From Aquila chrysaetos chrysaetos (Eukaryota; Chordata; Aves; Accipitriformes; Accipitridae), in assembly GCF_900496995.4 (NCBI RefSeq), contig NC_044008.1, forward strand, positions 14,393,276-14,457,275: a stretch of 64,000 nt of DNA. Direction: 5' to 3'. This document shows positions 25,961 through 35,499 of the stretch, one piece after another (the stretch's first letter is position 1; every line of letters starts with the position of its first letter). Both the position numbers and the translations under genes were made by a program. The notes under the pieces are model-generated. The model was not told the origin of the DNA and made no database searches. It was given only the letters and a program-made list of their open reading frames with translations.

Positions 25961-27645
25961 AGACCGGCACCGGGGCTTCAACACCGGCGGCACGCTGGAA
26001 AACACGGCAGCAGCGAGGAAAGGGGGCGATTCTGTTATTTACGTGCCCGAAGCGTATTTTTAACTATCCAGCATTTAAAACTGTGCGAGATGGGAAGTCC
26101 AGCTTCTTTTTCTTCCTCTGCACGTTCGTGGTTCAGCAGGTTGAATGCAGTTTACCTGCTCTGAGTGTGTATTACGGGCCGGAAGAAATGGGGCTCTATG
26201 GAAAAAAATCATCTGATGAAGTCATATAATTCACATACGTGGTTTGTTTAAAAGGACACCGATATTTTAAAAAGAAAAGTTTCCTATGAATTTGGTAAAA
26301 CTATATTGTTAAAGGTTATTCACGGGCAAAAATTTCGGGAGCCCTTAGGTCGCGTGAAAATGAATATTTGACGTGTTTGTTTTTTTCTGTCTTTGCAGTA
26401 AAAAAATCAATCAGCATCTTCACATAACTCAACGATTCAATGATTTACCTAAAACTTGAATTCTGAGCTGGAATGTATCGAGCTCAGAAGTTTTACTGCA
26501 TCTTTAGCCAGGGACCATTACGCAGTATCTGTTTCTGAGCAAGGTGTTTTAAATAAATATTGGTATTTCGTCTGACTTTCTATTGCTTACTGCAGAATTA
26601 GCTGTTATTACGTAGCATGGCAAAACCTCAAGCAGACACAAAGAGGGAAGAAGGGTCAGTGAATATACCTTCGAGCGGTCTTCCACGGTTATGAATTAAA
26701 AAATGTTTCCCACACGGAAGTTTTCTCTACAGCGAAATGGTGATAAGGCTGTTGAACGACGCCGTTGCTGGTGTACAGGGGCACTCTGCAGCTGAACGCA
26801 GTTCTCCACAGCAGCGAACCTGCCCGCGAGGCCGCGGTCAGCCCTGGGCTGTGCCCCTCACCCAAAACGTCACGAAAGCAAAGACCCTACTTGCGTGAAC
26901 AACTTTGCCCGCTCTAGTTGATTCTGCTCAGCCTGGGCGTTTACAAAAAGCGGGTTGCTTTGTTAATTCTGGGCACGACCTCCCATCTTCAAAGCCACCT
27001 GTGAGCTCCCGACCCGCCGCTCTCGCCCGCGGCTCCCGCGTCCCCTGCACGGCGAGCAACAGGCTGGCTGCCCCGGCCGAGGCTGGGTCCGCGGTCCTTG
27101 CGAGGACGCGTCCCGCTGGCCCGCGAGTGGCAGCCGCCAGATGCGGCACCGCGCAGCCACCGGGGGAAGGGGGGATGCGCTCGGTGCCGGCCGGGTCCGA
27201 AAGCCACCGGAGTGGGAGAGGGACGGCCTTCCAGCGCCTTAGGAGGGGTCTGGATCCGGCCCTGGGCCGGTTAAGGAGGGGGGACTCGGGATTTCCTCCG
27301 GCTCAGGGCAGCGCCTCGCAGGAGCCGCGCCGGGGCAGGGCGAAGCGGCGCCGCGACGGGGGCGGGGGCGGCCCTCCCCGCAGGCCACCCGGGGCAGGTG
27401 GAGACAAAGTCCCGCACGGCCGGGCAGCCCCGGGAGCCCTTGGCCGGGGCGGCTGACCTGGGCCGCGCCACACGGCCGCGCGTCTCCGCGCCCGGGGCGC
27501 CCGCCCCCCCCGCGCCCCCCCCTGCCCTCCCCGCGGGGCCGGGGGTGCCGCTCCGCGGTGCGGGACCCCCCCCCCCCGCCCCCCCCCGGGGCCGCCCGCC
27601 GCGGGGGGACGCGCAGAGCCGAGCGCGGCGGGCGCCTCCACCTAC

Positions 27646-27874
27646 CGTGGTACTCCTGGCCGGGCACGTAGGCGGCGGGGCTGCCCGCGATGTGGAGGGC
27701 GATGAGCACCTCGCCCTGCTCGCCGTCGCCCTCCAGCTCGCCGTGGTGGGTGCAGAGGAAGAAGAAGGGCGAGAAGCGGGCGCGGGGGGCGGCCGCCCGG
27801 CCCGCCGCCAGCAGGGCACCCAGGGCGGCCAGCAGGCAGGGCCAGCCCCCGGGGACGCCCCGCCGCCGCTCCAT
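27646..27874 (-). CDS. RELN: Reelin, first coding exon (partial gene)
   Basis: This exon encodes the N-terminus of reelin, a large secreted extracellular-matrix glycoprotein. Reelin binds VLDLR and ApoER2 on migrating neurons and controls cortical layering. The exon runs from ATG for 76 complete codons plus one base. Residues 1-9 start MERRRG, residues 11-29 are a hydrophobic signal peptide ([15 protein letters not shown] then RAAA), and the mature N-terminus carries the reelin block [20 protein letters not shown], followed by HIAG and VPGQEYH. I recognise this block from mammalian reelin. The exon ends CACG followed by donor GTAGGT at 27645-27640. The phase-1 break leaves a G that begins the Val codon expected after QEYH in mammals. 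The start is chosen because MER plus a signal peptide matches the family and the context is GCAGCATGG. The reading frame stays open upstream of the ATG, so an extended N-terminus cannot be excluded from sequence alone. Signal-peptide residues differ from mammals, while the mature block is nearly unchanged. No later exon lies in the window. Confidence 0.96.
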
Positions 27875-27941
27875 GCTGCTGCCGCCGGCGCCGCTGGGGC
27901 ATCCAGGGCACGGCGGGGCCGCCGCGCCGCTCCGCTCCGCA

Positions 27942-27971
27942 CGGGACGGGGCGGGACGGGACGGGGCGGGC
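27942..27971 (+). promoter_or_regulatory. Tandem GC boxes (Sp1-type)
   Basis: ACGGGACGGGGCGGGACGGG followed by ACGGGGCGGG: two GGGGCGGG boxes spaced by GGGAC pentamers, 70-100 bases upstream of the reelin ATG. GC boxes bind Sp/KLF factors on either strand. Whether they lie in the promoter or the 5' UTR depends on the unmapped transcription start. Confidence 0.6.
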
Positions 27972-28142
27972 GCTGCCCCCCGCCGCGGCCCGCGGGAGTT
28001 CGTGGGGAGGCGGGCGCGGGGCGCGGGGCGCGGAGCGGAGCGCGACGCGGGCAGGGGCGGCCCCTCCGCGCCCGCCGAAGGCTGCGCCGTCCCCGCCTGC
28101 CGCTGCCGGGGTGCGGGGCACGGAGCTGGGAGCGCGAGGGCT

Positions 28143-28160
28143 GGGAATAATTTATTTCCC
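28143..28160 (-). promoter_or_regulatory. Isolated AT-rich, TATA-like element
   Basis: A single AT-rich patch (AAATAAATTATT on the minus strand) sits inside otherwise more than 75% GC promoter sequence, about 270 bases upstream of the reelin ATG. Its position would suit a TATA-like core element for a start near 28115. No experiment supports this; it could be a chance AT patch or a homeodomain site (TAAT/ATTA core). Confidence 0.35.
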
Positions 28161-28196
28161 CCGGTGTCGGGGCGGGAGGGAGGGGAAGGTCCCTCC

Positions 28197-28250
28197 CCTC
28201 CTCCTCCTCCGCCTCCTCCGCCTCCTCCGCCGCCGCCGCCGCCGCCGCCC
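28197..28250 (-). repeat. GGC/GGA trinucleotide tract upstream of RELN
   Basis: On the plus strand this reads as interrupted CTC/CCT/CCG triplets ending in seven pure CCG units (28227-28247). On the RELN strand it is a GGC run followed by mixed GGC and GGA triplets. It lies about 325-375 bases before the reelin ATG. Human RELN carries a polymorphic GGC repeat directly before the ATG; here that exact place (27875-27893) has only a short interrupted GGC/AGC stretch. In the reelin reading frame the tract would encode polyglycine. Confidence 0.85.
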
Positions 28251-28339
28251 GCTCCTCCCGCTCCTCGCTCTGCGCGCCGGTGCGCGGTGCTGCCGCTGCG
28301 GGGACGCGGGCTGCGAGCCGGGCTCCGCTGCCCGCCCTT

Positions 28340-28745
28340 TGTCTGCCTCCGGGTCCCTGCCCCTGCCTTGCCCCTGCGTCCCCGCCCCAGCTTCTGCCCC
28401 TGTCCCCGCTCCTGGGTCCCTACCGCTGCCGCTGCCCCGGCACCTGTCCCTGTCCTTGCCCTCGGCCCCCGCCCCGACACCTGAGTCCCTGCCCTTGCTC
28501 CCTCCTTGCTCCCGTGTCCCTCTCCCTCCGCCCCCACCCTTGTCTCTCTGCTTCTATCCCTCTAGCCATCCTTTTGCCCCAGCCCTCTGTCCCTCTGCTC
28601 CAGCCCCTTTCTGCCCCGTCCGTCTGTCCTTGTCCCTCTGTCCCAGCCCCTGTGCACCTGACCCAGCCCCTGTCCTTTCGCCCCTACCCCTTTGCCCCAG
28701 CCCCTGCCCCTCTGCCCCTGTCCCTGCCCCAGCCACCGCCCTGCC
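28340..28745. repeat. C-rich degenerate minisatellite upstream of RELN
   Basis: About 400 bases of imperfect short units built on CCCCTGCCCCTG, CCCCTGTCCCTG and CTCTGTCCC, almost all pyrimidine apart from scattered G and A. All plus-strand frames look like proline/serine/leucine strings, which is low complexity and not a gene. The minus strand is G-run-rich and could form G-quadruplexes. Confidence 0.75.
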
Positions 28746-31700
28746 TCAGCTGTACCCGCACCCACTGCTGGGGAAAAGGGAGATTTTTACTTAGACCTTC
28801 TCCACTACCATCTTCAAAACGATACACAGGCACACACACCCCCAGAGGTGGGCCCTGCAGCTCAGGGAGGTCTGTGTGTGAGTCTCTGGGGAGGGCAGGT
28901 CCCCGGGAGGGGGCTTCAGCCCCCCAAGAATGTGTGCCCAGGCCCTTCATCCCAGGAAGAGGAGCAAACCCAACAGGTACAACAAGGGGGATGAGCAGCT
29001 GAGCACATAACACTGGCAAGTGGAATAATTCATAAAAACATACATTTTTAACAAAGCAGGGCTGGCAGAGGGACCACAGTGTCAGGAGATGGGGGCAAAT
29101 CTACCAGAGTTTAAAGCATCCACCACGCTGCTGCTGGATCCCGACCGATGCCCAGAGACAGCCCGGGTGAGCGGTAGTGACATGATGTAATTGGAAAGGA
29201 GAGCCTACCTGCCAGCATTTTTGAAGTGCAAAACTGGCACGGTCCAGGGGCTCCCCTCCTAGATTGGTTTCAGTGCCAGAGGGAAAGGTTCCCTCCACGG
29301 AGGCGTGAGCCGCATGGATGGCACCACGCAGCTGCCCTAGGTCCGTGCAGGCTGCTTCGCTGGCCCACCTCCCACCCAGCTGACGGAGAGCCCGCGCGCG
29401 GTGGCCCGGGGGACATCCTCGCCATCTGCCCGACCTGCCTTTTCCACTGGCTCTGTACCGAGCCCGAGTTCACCACCACCAGCAAAACTTTGCTGCAGTT
29501 TCTCCTCTTACTGGGTTGCGCCTCGCTAAGGATGGAGCGAGGCCATGTCCCTCGTTGGCTTGGATGAAGAAACGTGCTGTGACATGATCCTGCTGTAAAG
29601 ACGAAAGGGACTGGCGGTGCGCGGCATAGGGGACGGGGCAGCTCCCACCACCGCTCAGGCTGGCAGGGTTCCCTGGCCACTGCCGTGGAAACTGAGCTCT
29701 GCAGCGGCGGTCGAGCAGTCAATCTGCCTTCAAAGCTTCCTTTTTAGCTGGGTTATTTATTTTTCAGATTTGGGTATTTGTTTGTTTTGGGGTTTTTTTA
29801 AACATCTGTGTCTCCTCCATAAGTTTCAATGCTTGTAAAAGTGACGGACTAATAATATAATTTCCTCATGCCAAAAATCTCATGCAGGCAAAAGGTGTGC
29901 GGTCTCGCTGGCGAAACCGCTGCCAACGGGACGTGTTCGCCCCCGTGCGCTCCTGCTTCCTTCCACCGCGAACTCGCCAGCGAGGCCAGGCCGTGCCAGA
30001 GGGGCTTCGGCTGAGCAAACGCACCTCGGCTCGTGCCCCCTCTGCCCAGCATCCGTGGAAAGTCAGCCACTCGGTTTGGGGGGGGGGCTGCCAGATGTAG
30101 CCAACTCTCTTATTTTGTAAAAAAGAAGGTGGCAGGGGAAAGGGGCGATGGGCTCCCACCGCTGCAGGAGGAGGGGATGCCGGCTGCGTCTGCCGGGGTG
30201 CCGCCATACCAGTTGCCAGCAAGGCCTTTTCATTTTTTTTTCTCCAAGAGATAATTCCCTAAATAAGCTTGGGAGCGTGGGGGTAGCTAATCTGCCAGCA
30301 GATTTCAGGGCTCGGACTAGTGCTCCCTGAAGTCATTGAGATTTGGATAGGGCCCATGCTGATGAATTTTAGGCAATTTTCCTTGTTTCCAGCGGCTTAG
30401 TATCCAGAGCAGCCAGGACTGTTAGTGCAGCCAGCCCACCCCTTTCCTCTACAAGCTGTCTGCGTCACTTACCAATGAGGGGACATTCAGGAATGGAAGG
30501 CAAAAAAGGTAATGGTTCCACTCGGAAGCCTTGTGTCTCTCCTTAGTCACCTCTTTCCTCCATTTCTTTATGTTATGCCTCTCTCTCTTCCACCCCACCT
30601 CCTCTTTCTCCTTTGTTCCTTACACTTTCACAAGACCTCTAACCTCTTCTTAGTCCCACGGTCACGGCCTGCCATCTCATCCAGGCTCTGTTGGTGGGGA
30701 ATCCAGCAGAGACCCCGGACCACTAATATTCAAGGACAGAGGACTCAAAGGGACTGTTTGAGACCTCAAACCCTGTTTCCTGCAGCCACCAGCACCAGTG
30801 TAATAGACATGTAGTCCAGACAAGATGCCTGCCCTCCCGGCCCCTATCCCTCTAGGTCAAAAAGTGCTTCTCAAAACTCTCCTGCAAATTTCAGGCTCCT
30901 TTTTGCATAGAAGAATGATGCCCATCAGCAAAACTGGGGGACCCAAGATATTGCAAAAACCACAAACCCACAATTTTGCATGTCCCTACAATAGCAGGGA
31001 GACATTTGCTGAGCACGTTTGCAGGGAGCCAAGGCTGCGGCCAAGCCCTGTGCATCAGAAGGAAGGAAGAAAAAGAAACTTCCAGACCCTGCCAGTCTTC
31101 ACCTAAAGGAAAATTTCTTCCTGGTCCCAGCTCCAGCATGATCTCACTCACATGAGCATGATTTACCCATAACTCACCCCAAACCTCACCCGGTCTGAAG
31201 GATTTTGTTAGGACCATGAGCACCGGCGTGGCCCCCTTATCCCCTGCCCCTGCGTCTGAGCAGCCTCCAGCGTGGCCGGGCAAGGAGAGAGCCTCCGCCG
31301 GCCCCACCACGCTGTCCCTGCTGGCTCGCAGGGCATTGGCTTAATATCCCCTCACTGCTCTGGGTAAATCTGGGTTTTGAAGACGAGGGATTTATGCAAT
31401 ATCTTTGGCCAGTATTTCTTATTCATCCATCTCCCATTGACAGCAAGGCTAAGATATTATTATTAATAACAATAAACCAGTTTATTTAAGAAAAGTGACT
31501 AAGACCAACCGGCCTGTATCAAAATAAAAGCTTGTAAAAATCATAATAAACTCTATTTTCACACTCCCCTGATCCAAGATTCTTCATGTAAGTTACAACT
31601 ATTCCCTGTTAAAGGCAGAAAGCACCTAACGCTGCAGGACAGAGGTTACCACAGGCTCTCATCCCTTGTGCAGTATTTTTTTAACACAGAAAACAACAAG

Positions 31701-32801
31701 GAGTAAATTGAGATGAGAAATGAGTAAAGGCTGTGGTCTGCACTGGAGAATGCAATAGGTGGAATGTAAATAATTACTTAGGAGGTACAGGCCCCTTCCA
31801 AGCATGGGCAGTGGGGGGAAATCACAGCACAGATGGACGTGGCTGCAGTCCATATTAATTTATGGAAGTGATTATTCAGGCAGTGGAGCTGCTCACTTCA
31901 TTCAGGGAGAGAGCTCGCACCCCAAAAGCAGAATTGAAAAGCACATTAACAGGCGAGTAGCTGCTTTATTAATGTGGCCACGGCAGACCATTTTGGAAGG
32001 GTCAGGGTAGGCTGGGGAACTATTAAGTAACACCGAGCAATAATGAGCTTTGTCTGAGCTCCTTGGGTCTGGGTAAAGGCTTTCGTGGAAGAATGTAGAA
32101 AAACACTCTTGTCACTGTCACCATGTGGAGAGTCCTGATGCACGTCTTGTCCCCAGCTTTTAACAACTTTCTGTGACAAAAATTAAGGAAACTGCCTAGA
32201 CTTTCTACGCAATCAGCTGCAAATAAGAGAGCTATGGAGCACTGGGTTGCAAGTACCATTTATTCATTGTGGTACAGCATGTAATGTCTGAGAACAGGAC
32301 AGTAAGTTGAAGCATTTTTTACTTTCTTATGCTAATAAAGACTACAAAGTGGACTTTCCAAAGCGAGACCTTTCTGCCAAGTGGGTTTATTTTTTACTCA
32401 TCCATGCAAGCACACAGTGTTGACCATCAGACAGACACAGAAAGCAGACCTGCCCCTTTTGCTGCTTGGAAGGTTTTACTAAAGAAAGATATACCAATGG
32501 CTAGAGGAGAATAATGTGATGGATGTGCAGACGAAACCACCTTTGCAGCTGCTACAAGGGATGAATTGCTCATGATCACTTCAGCCTTGAAGAAGCATTG
32601 CTGCGCTAGTGGTGGCAGTGGTACCCCTGGGCCCGGCAGGGACTGCAGCCCAGGCATGGTTTTGTCATCCTGAGACATAAGGGATGAGTTTTACTGCGCA
32701 GCAGCTGGTCTTCTGGAGATGGGGAATGCAAAGTATTCAGCAAATACTCACACTGAAACCACAGCACACAACCAGACTGAGATACTCAGGGCCAGTGTCA
32801 T
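28746..32801. other. Intergenic, RELN-upstream, no gene seen
   Basis: Contains GC-richer sequence at 29290-30080, a pyrimidine-rich stretch at 30535-30660, and otherwise mixed sequence. Open frames of up to 150 codons overlap on both strands (for example 29226-29567 plus and 29270-29722 minus), which argues for chance frames. Upstream regulatory elements for RELN could lie here. Confidence 0.6.
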
Positions 32802-32830
32802 GTCCCGTCCCGTCCCATCCCATCCCATCC
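32802..32830. repeat. Pentanucleotide microsatellite (TCCCR)n
   Basis: GTCCCGTCCCGTCCCATCCC followed by further ATCCC units: about five and a half pentamers changing from TCCCG to TCCCA along the tract. Confidence 0.85.
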
Positions 32831-33084
32831 TTTCTTGTCTCAGACAGAGATTAGAAAAAATACAAACTGTTGAGGTGGACCTCTTCTGCCCACCTCAACA
32901 GGTGGGCCATCAACACCATCGATGCACTTCAACTGTGGGCTGGAAAGCCCTTCCTCAGTCATCCCAAGGTGTACAGGATCTCTTCATAATCCAGATGGGG
33001 ATCCCCCAAACCCCAAATGGGGAGGATGGGTCTGACCATGCTAAAGTGAGATGAACCCCATGTCTCTTGGGGCTATCAGCGAAG

Positions 33085-33131
33085 CTGAAGCTTCAGTGTC
33101 AATAAAGTTTGGCTTCAGCAAAGCTGAAGCC
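33085..33131. repeat. Palindrome plus perfect 9-bp hairpin
   Basis: CTGAAGCTTCAG at 33085-33096 is a perfect 12-base palindrome. Fifteen bases later, GGCTTCAGC (33111-33119) and GCTGAAGCC (33123-33131) form a perfect 9-base stem with a 3-base AAA loop. The segments also share the direct motif AGCRAAGCTGAAGC, so the structure may come from local inverted duplication. Confidence 0.75.
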
Positions 33132-33139
33132 TCTGCCCT

Positions 33140-34751
33140 GTGAACGCTGGACAGGAAAGTCAGAAGCAATTAGCAGCTAATCGATCTTGCCTCTTCTTCC
33201 AAAACAAAGTCTTCTGTTCATGAAGCCTCCTTGTTTTCTTCTCCTATTTATGCAGGGACTTACCAGAGAGGCCTGGCACTCCGGAGCTGCCTTGGCCATG
33301 CCAAATAACCCTTCGGGATGAATCCCTTTTTTGTGCAGAGGACTTGTCACAGTCGGATAATAATGCAGTCTTGCTTTGCCAGTTACATGAACTTTGCTCT
33401 TACGTAGAGCCCAAGTCATTTCTAAACAAAGGCCTAAATGTGAAATTATAGGCAACTTCCATGCCTATGTTATTACGAGATTTTAATTTTTGTAGGGTGG
33501 GAACAGTAGCAGCTGTTTGGCTGCTCCGTTTTCCAGTGGGCTGGTACGATATGCATCTTCTGTAAACTGACATCTCATGATTTCAACTGAAAATAGAGTA
33601 TTTAACTGTACACATTTTTCTCTCTCTTGTATAGCATTTCATTCAAATGGGCTTGAACTTTTATTTCTTTATTGCTTATTAACTTTAATGAGGTATGAAT
33701 ATAAAAGAGAATATTAAAAGGCTTTTCTTTTTTCAGAAAGGCATTGCTTTACAAATACTGTTGATGTTATCAAATAGGTGAGCCTAAATCCTTAAATTTA
33801 CTATTGATCTTGTAGCCATTAAAAAAGAATATAAGATTAAAAAAACCTCCAAACGAGGGAACAAGTATTAACAACTTTCTATTGCCTGGCTTAATAACAG
33901 AATTTAAGGGTGAATACTTTCAAAGGGTAGAAAGTTTTTATGCTTCGATACCTTATGTATTTAATTTTTATGAAATTGCTTTAAAGATTTAAATCTCCTA
34001 CAGCAAATAAACTATGCTCATGCTTCGAAAAGAAGGTAGCGGGAGGGACTTTGAGCTTAAAATTATTCTGAATATCTATTACGCATAAAAATAAAAATTG
34101 CTGAAGACAAATACAGAACAGTCATTATGGTTTTTGCTTTTATATGTTCCTAATTTGGATGATCTTTCCTTTAACGTATGATTTTGGATGCAACACAGTC
34201 ATAAGAATATACTTTTTTCTGTTTTCAATCCGCTGTGCTGCTGTGCCCTATTAGCACTGTGTGAGGAGTGTGCCTAAGTATATTTAAGGAAATTCCACTT
34301 GCCTCTGGTTATTTACAATTCTAATGTTTGATCTTGTTTCGCAAACCTGTTTTTCAACTTTAAATAAACATGTCTTATATAAAGAGGCATCTCCTGCAAC
34401 AAGTATTCATGTCCATGACTATTGTTTCCTACTATCCATTCACTGCTCTGGATTTCGGTGAAGAAATTCTGGGTATTTACCCGTGTTACATCTGCATACT
34501 CAAGTTTCCAAGGCTTTCATTAACTTGCAAATATTTATCGTGGGTAGCCTTTATCTGAAGAATTTTTTAAATGTCAGTGGCCACAAAAGAAACGCTTAGT
34601 CTGTTTTACAACCTAATTTATCTCTCTACTTTGCTATTCTAGCTTGAATAACCCCAAGGACCCCAGGTACACAGGGCTAACAGGCGAGGATAGTTTTAAC
34701 AGTTTACTTTGTGAAGGAAAGCAGGATGTAAATCCTGAGGCAGTCTATAGA
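33140..34751. other. Intergenic, no gene seen
   Basis: Mostly AT-rich unique sequence with short open frames only (92 codons or fewer). No repeat family or exon recognised. Confidence 0.6.
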
Positions 34752-34855
34752 AGATATTCCTTCTGTTTTATTTAATGATCACTAAACTTTCAGGGACCTG
34801 GAAGAGATATTCCTTCTCTTTTATTTAACGATCGCTAAACTTGCAGAGAGCTGGA
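34752..34855. repeat. Two-copy tandem duplication, 53-bp period
   Basis: Unit 1 (34752-34804) and unit 2 (34805-34855) both start AGATATTCCTTCT and end CTGGA, with about 45 of 51 aligned bases identical. The divergence indicates an old event. Not part of a recognised repeat family. Confidence 0.9.
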
Positions 34856-35465
34856 TATATATTTTACCGCAGGTTTTGAGGGCTTTCTCTTGTCAACTCT
34901 GCATTTAAAACATATCTAAAATACACAATTTGTGTGACGGATGTCAGTGGACCTGTGCATGGAGATCCAAGATTCAACACTTTTATCTAAGGCACACAAC
35001 TGCAGCCTGCGGGGCTGCGAGCATTTTGCAAGCATGTATTTTGTTTGCCTACTGTCTACCGCAAAAACTTTCTAGCTGCGGGCGCAAATACAATCCGAGC
35101 AAAAACTGAATGGTAATTGCATCAAAGCTATTTAAAATACCCACAAATTTATGCAAACCCTGAGGATAAGCCAGGAGCCTCACTGACGGGCTGGGGCGTG
35201 CGGGAGGAGGGCGTCCCCGGGCAGCGACCAGGCTGCAGCATCCATCCCGCTGCCCCCACGCTCCCTGACCCGCAGCCCAGCGCGGGACATACACGGGGGT
35301 GTCAGAGCTCATAACTTATGTGAGACCCGGTCACCGGGGCCACCAAATGCTCAGACTCGTTTTTCAGCCCATCAACACAGGGGTTAATGTGTTGGCCGCC
35401 CTCGCTGATTAAGTTGCTGCATTTATGCACTGAACTCAATTTCTTTTTTTTCTTTGTTTTGTTTT

Positions 35466-35490
35466 GTTGTTGTTGTTGTTGTTGTTGTTG
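35466..35490. repeat. (GTT)8 microsatellite
   Basis: Eight GTT units plus a G, preceded by TTTG-type repeats. It reads as polyasparagine in a minus-strand frame, which is an artefact of the repeat. Confidence 0.9.
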
Positions 35491-35499
35491 CGGTTAAAG

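Larger units (their letters stand above)
676..27645 (-). other. RELN: RELN intron 1 (partial)
   Basis: Inferred as intron because it follows the reelin exon-1 donor and no exon matching the next reelin segment is visible. Apart from the repeats and islands listed separately, I see no gene. Open frames are short (mostly under 120 codons) and overlap on opposite strands. Sub-regions by eye: 676-2100 unique; 2105-2886 CR1 and direct repeat; 2890-11560 AT-rich unique sequence; 11600-12170 GC-richer; 12200-18120 AT-rich; 18140-20520 GC-richer with overlapping chance frames on both strands; 20530-25000 AT-rich with scattered homopolymers; 25170-25960 CpG island; 25970-26980 AT-rich. Conserved enhancers may be present but cannot be judged without alignment. 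Confidence 0.8.
27875..28340 (-). promoter_or_regulatory. RELN: RELN 5' UTR and proximal promoter
   Basis: Sequence directly upstream of the reelin start codon, reading leftwards on the minus strand. It is very GC- and CpG-rich. It holds tandem GC boxes at 27942-27971 (two GGGGCGGG cores linked by GGGAC spacers), an isolated AT-rich patch at 28143-28160, and a GGC/GGA tract at 28197-28250. If the AT-rich patch works as a TATA-like element, transcription would begin near 28110-28120, giving a 5' UTR of roughly 240 bases. This start is inferred and could be wrong, because CpG-island promoters usually have dispersed starts. CpG density suggests control by DNA methylation, as is well known for human RELN. 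Confidence 0.75.
26990..28480. other. CpG island over RELN exon 1 and promoter
   Basis: Dense CpG dinucleotides and high GC content extend from about 450-650 bases inside intron 1, across exon 1, to about 600 bases upstream of the start codon. Boundaries are judged by eye. It includes C- or G-homopolymer stretches near 27507-27590, a region likely to be hard to sequence. Many long open frames on both strands here (up to 432 codons) are by-products of stop-codon-poor GC-rich DNA, apart from the reelin exon itself. Confidence 0.85.

Noticed and set aside
27239..27645. Continuation of the reelin frame beyond QEYH (about 135 more codons)
   Set aside because: A good GTAGGT donor follows QEYHG in the correct phase, and the downstream translation is Arg/Gly/Pro-rich and unlike reelin. 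This is intron read-through.
27398..28484. Plus-strand open frames of 250-264 codons over the RELN promoter
   Set aside because: They are antisense shadows in a stop-poor CpG island, with low-complexity Arg/Ala/Pro content.
28111..29002. Plus-strand open frames of 227-240 codons rich in Pro, Ser and Leu
   Set aside because: They are translations of the C-rich minisatellite. All frames look alike, as expected of a repeat.
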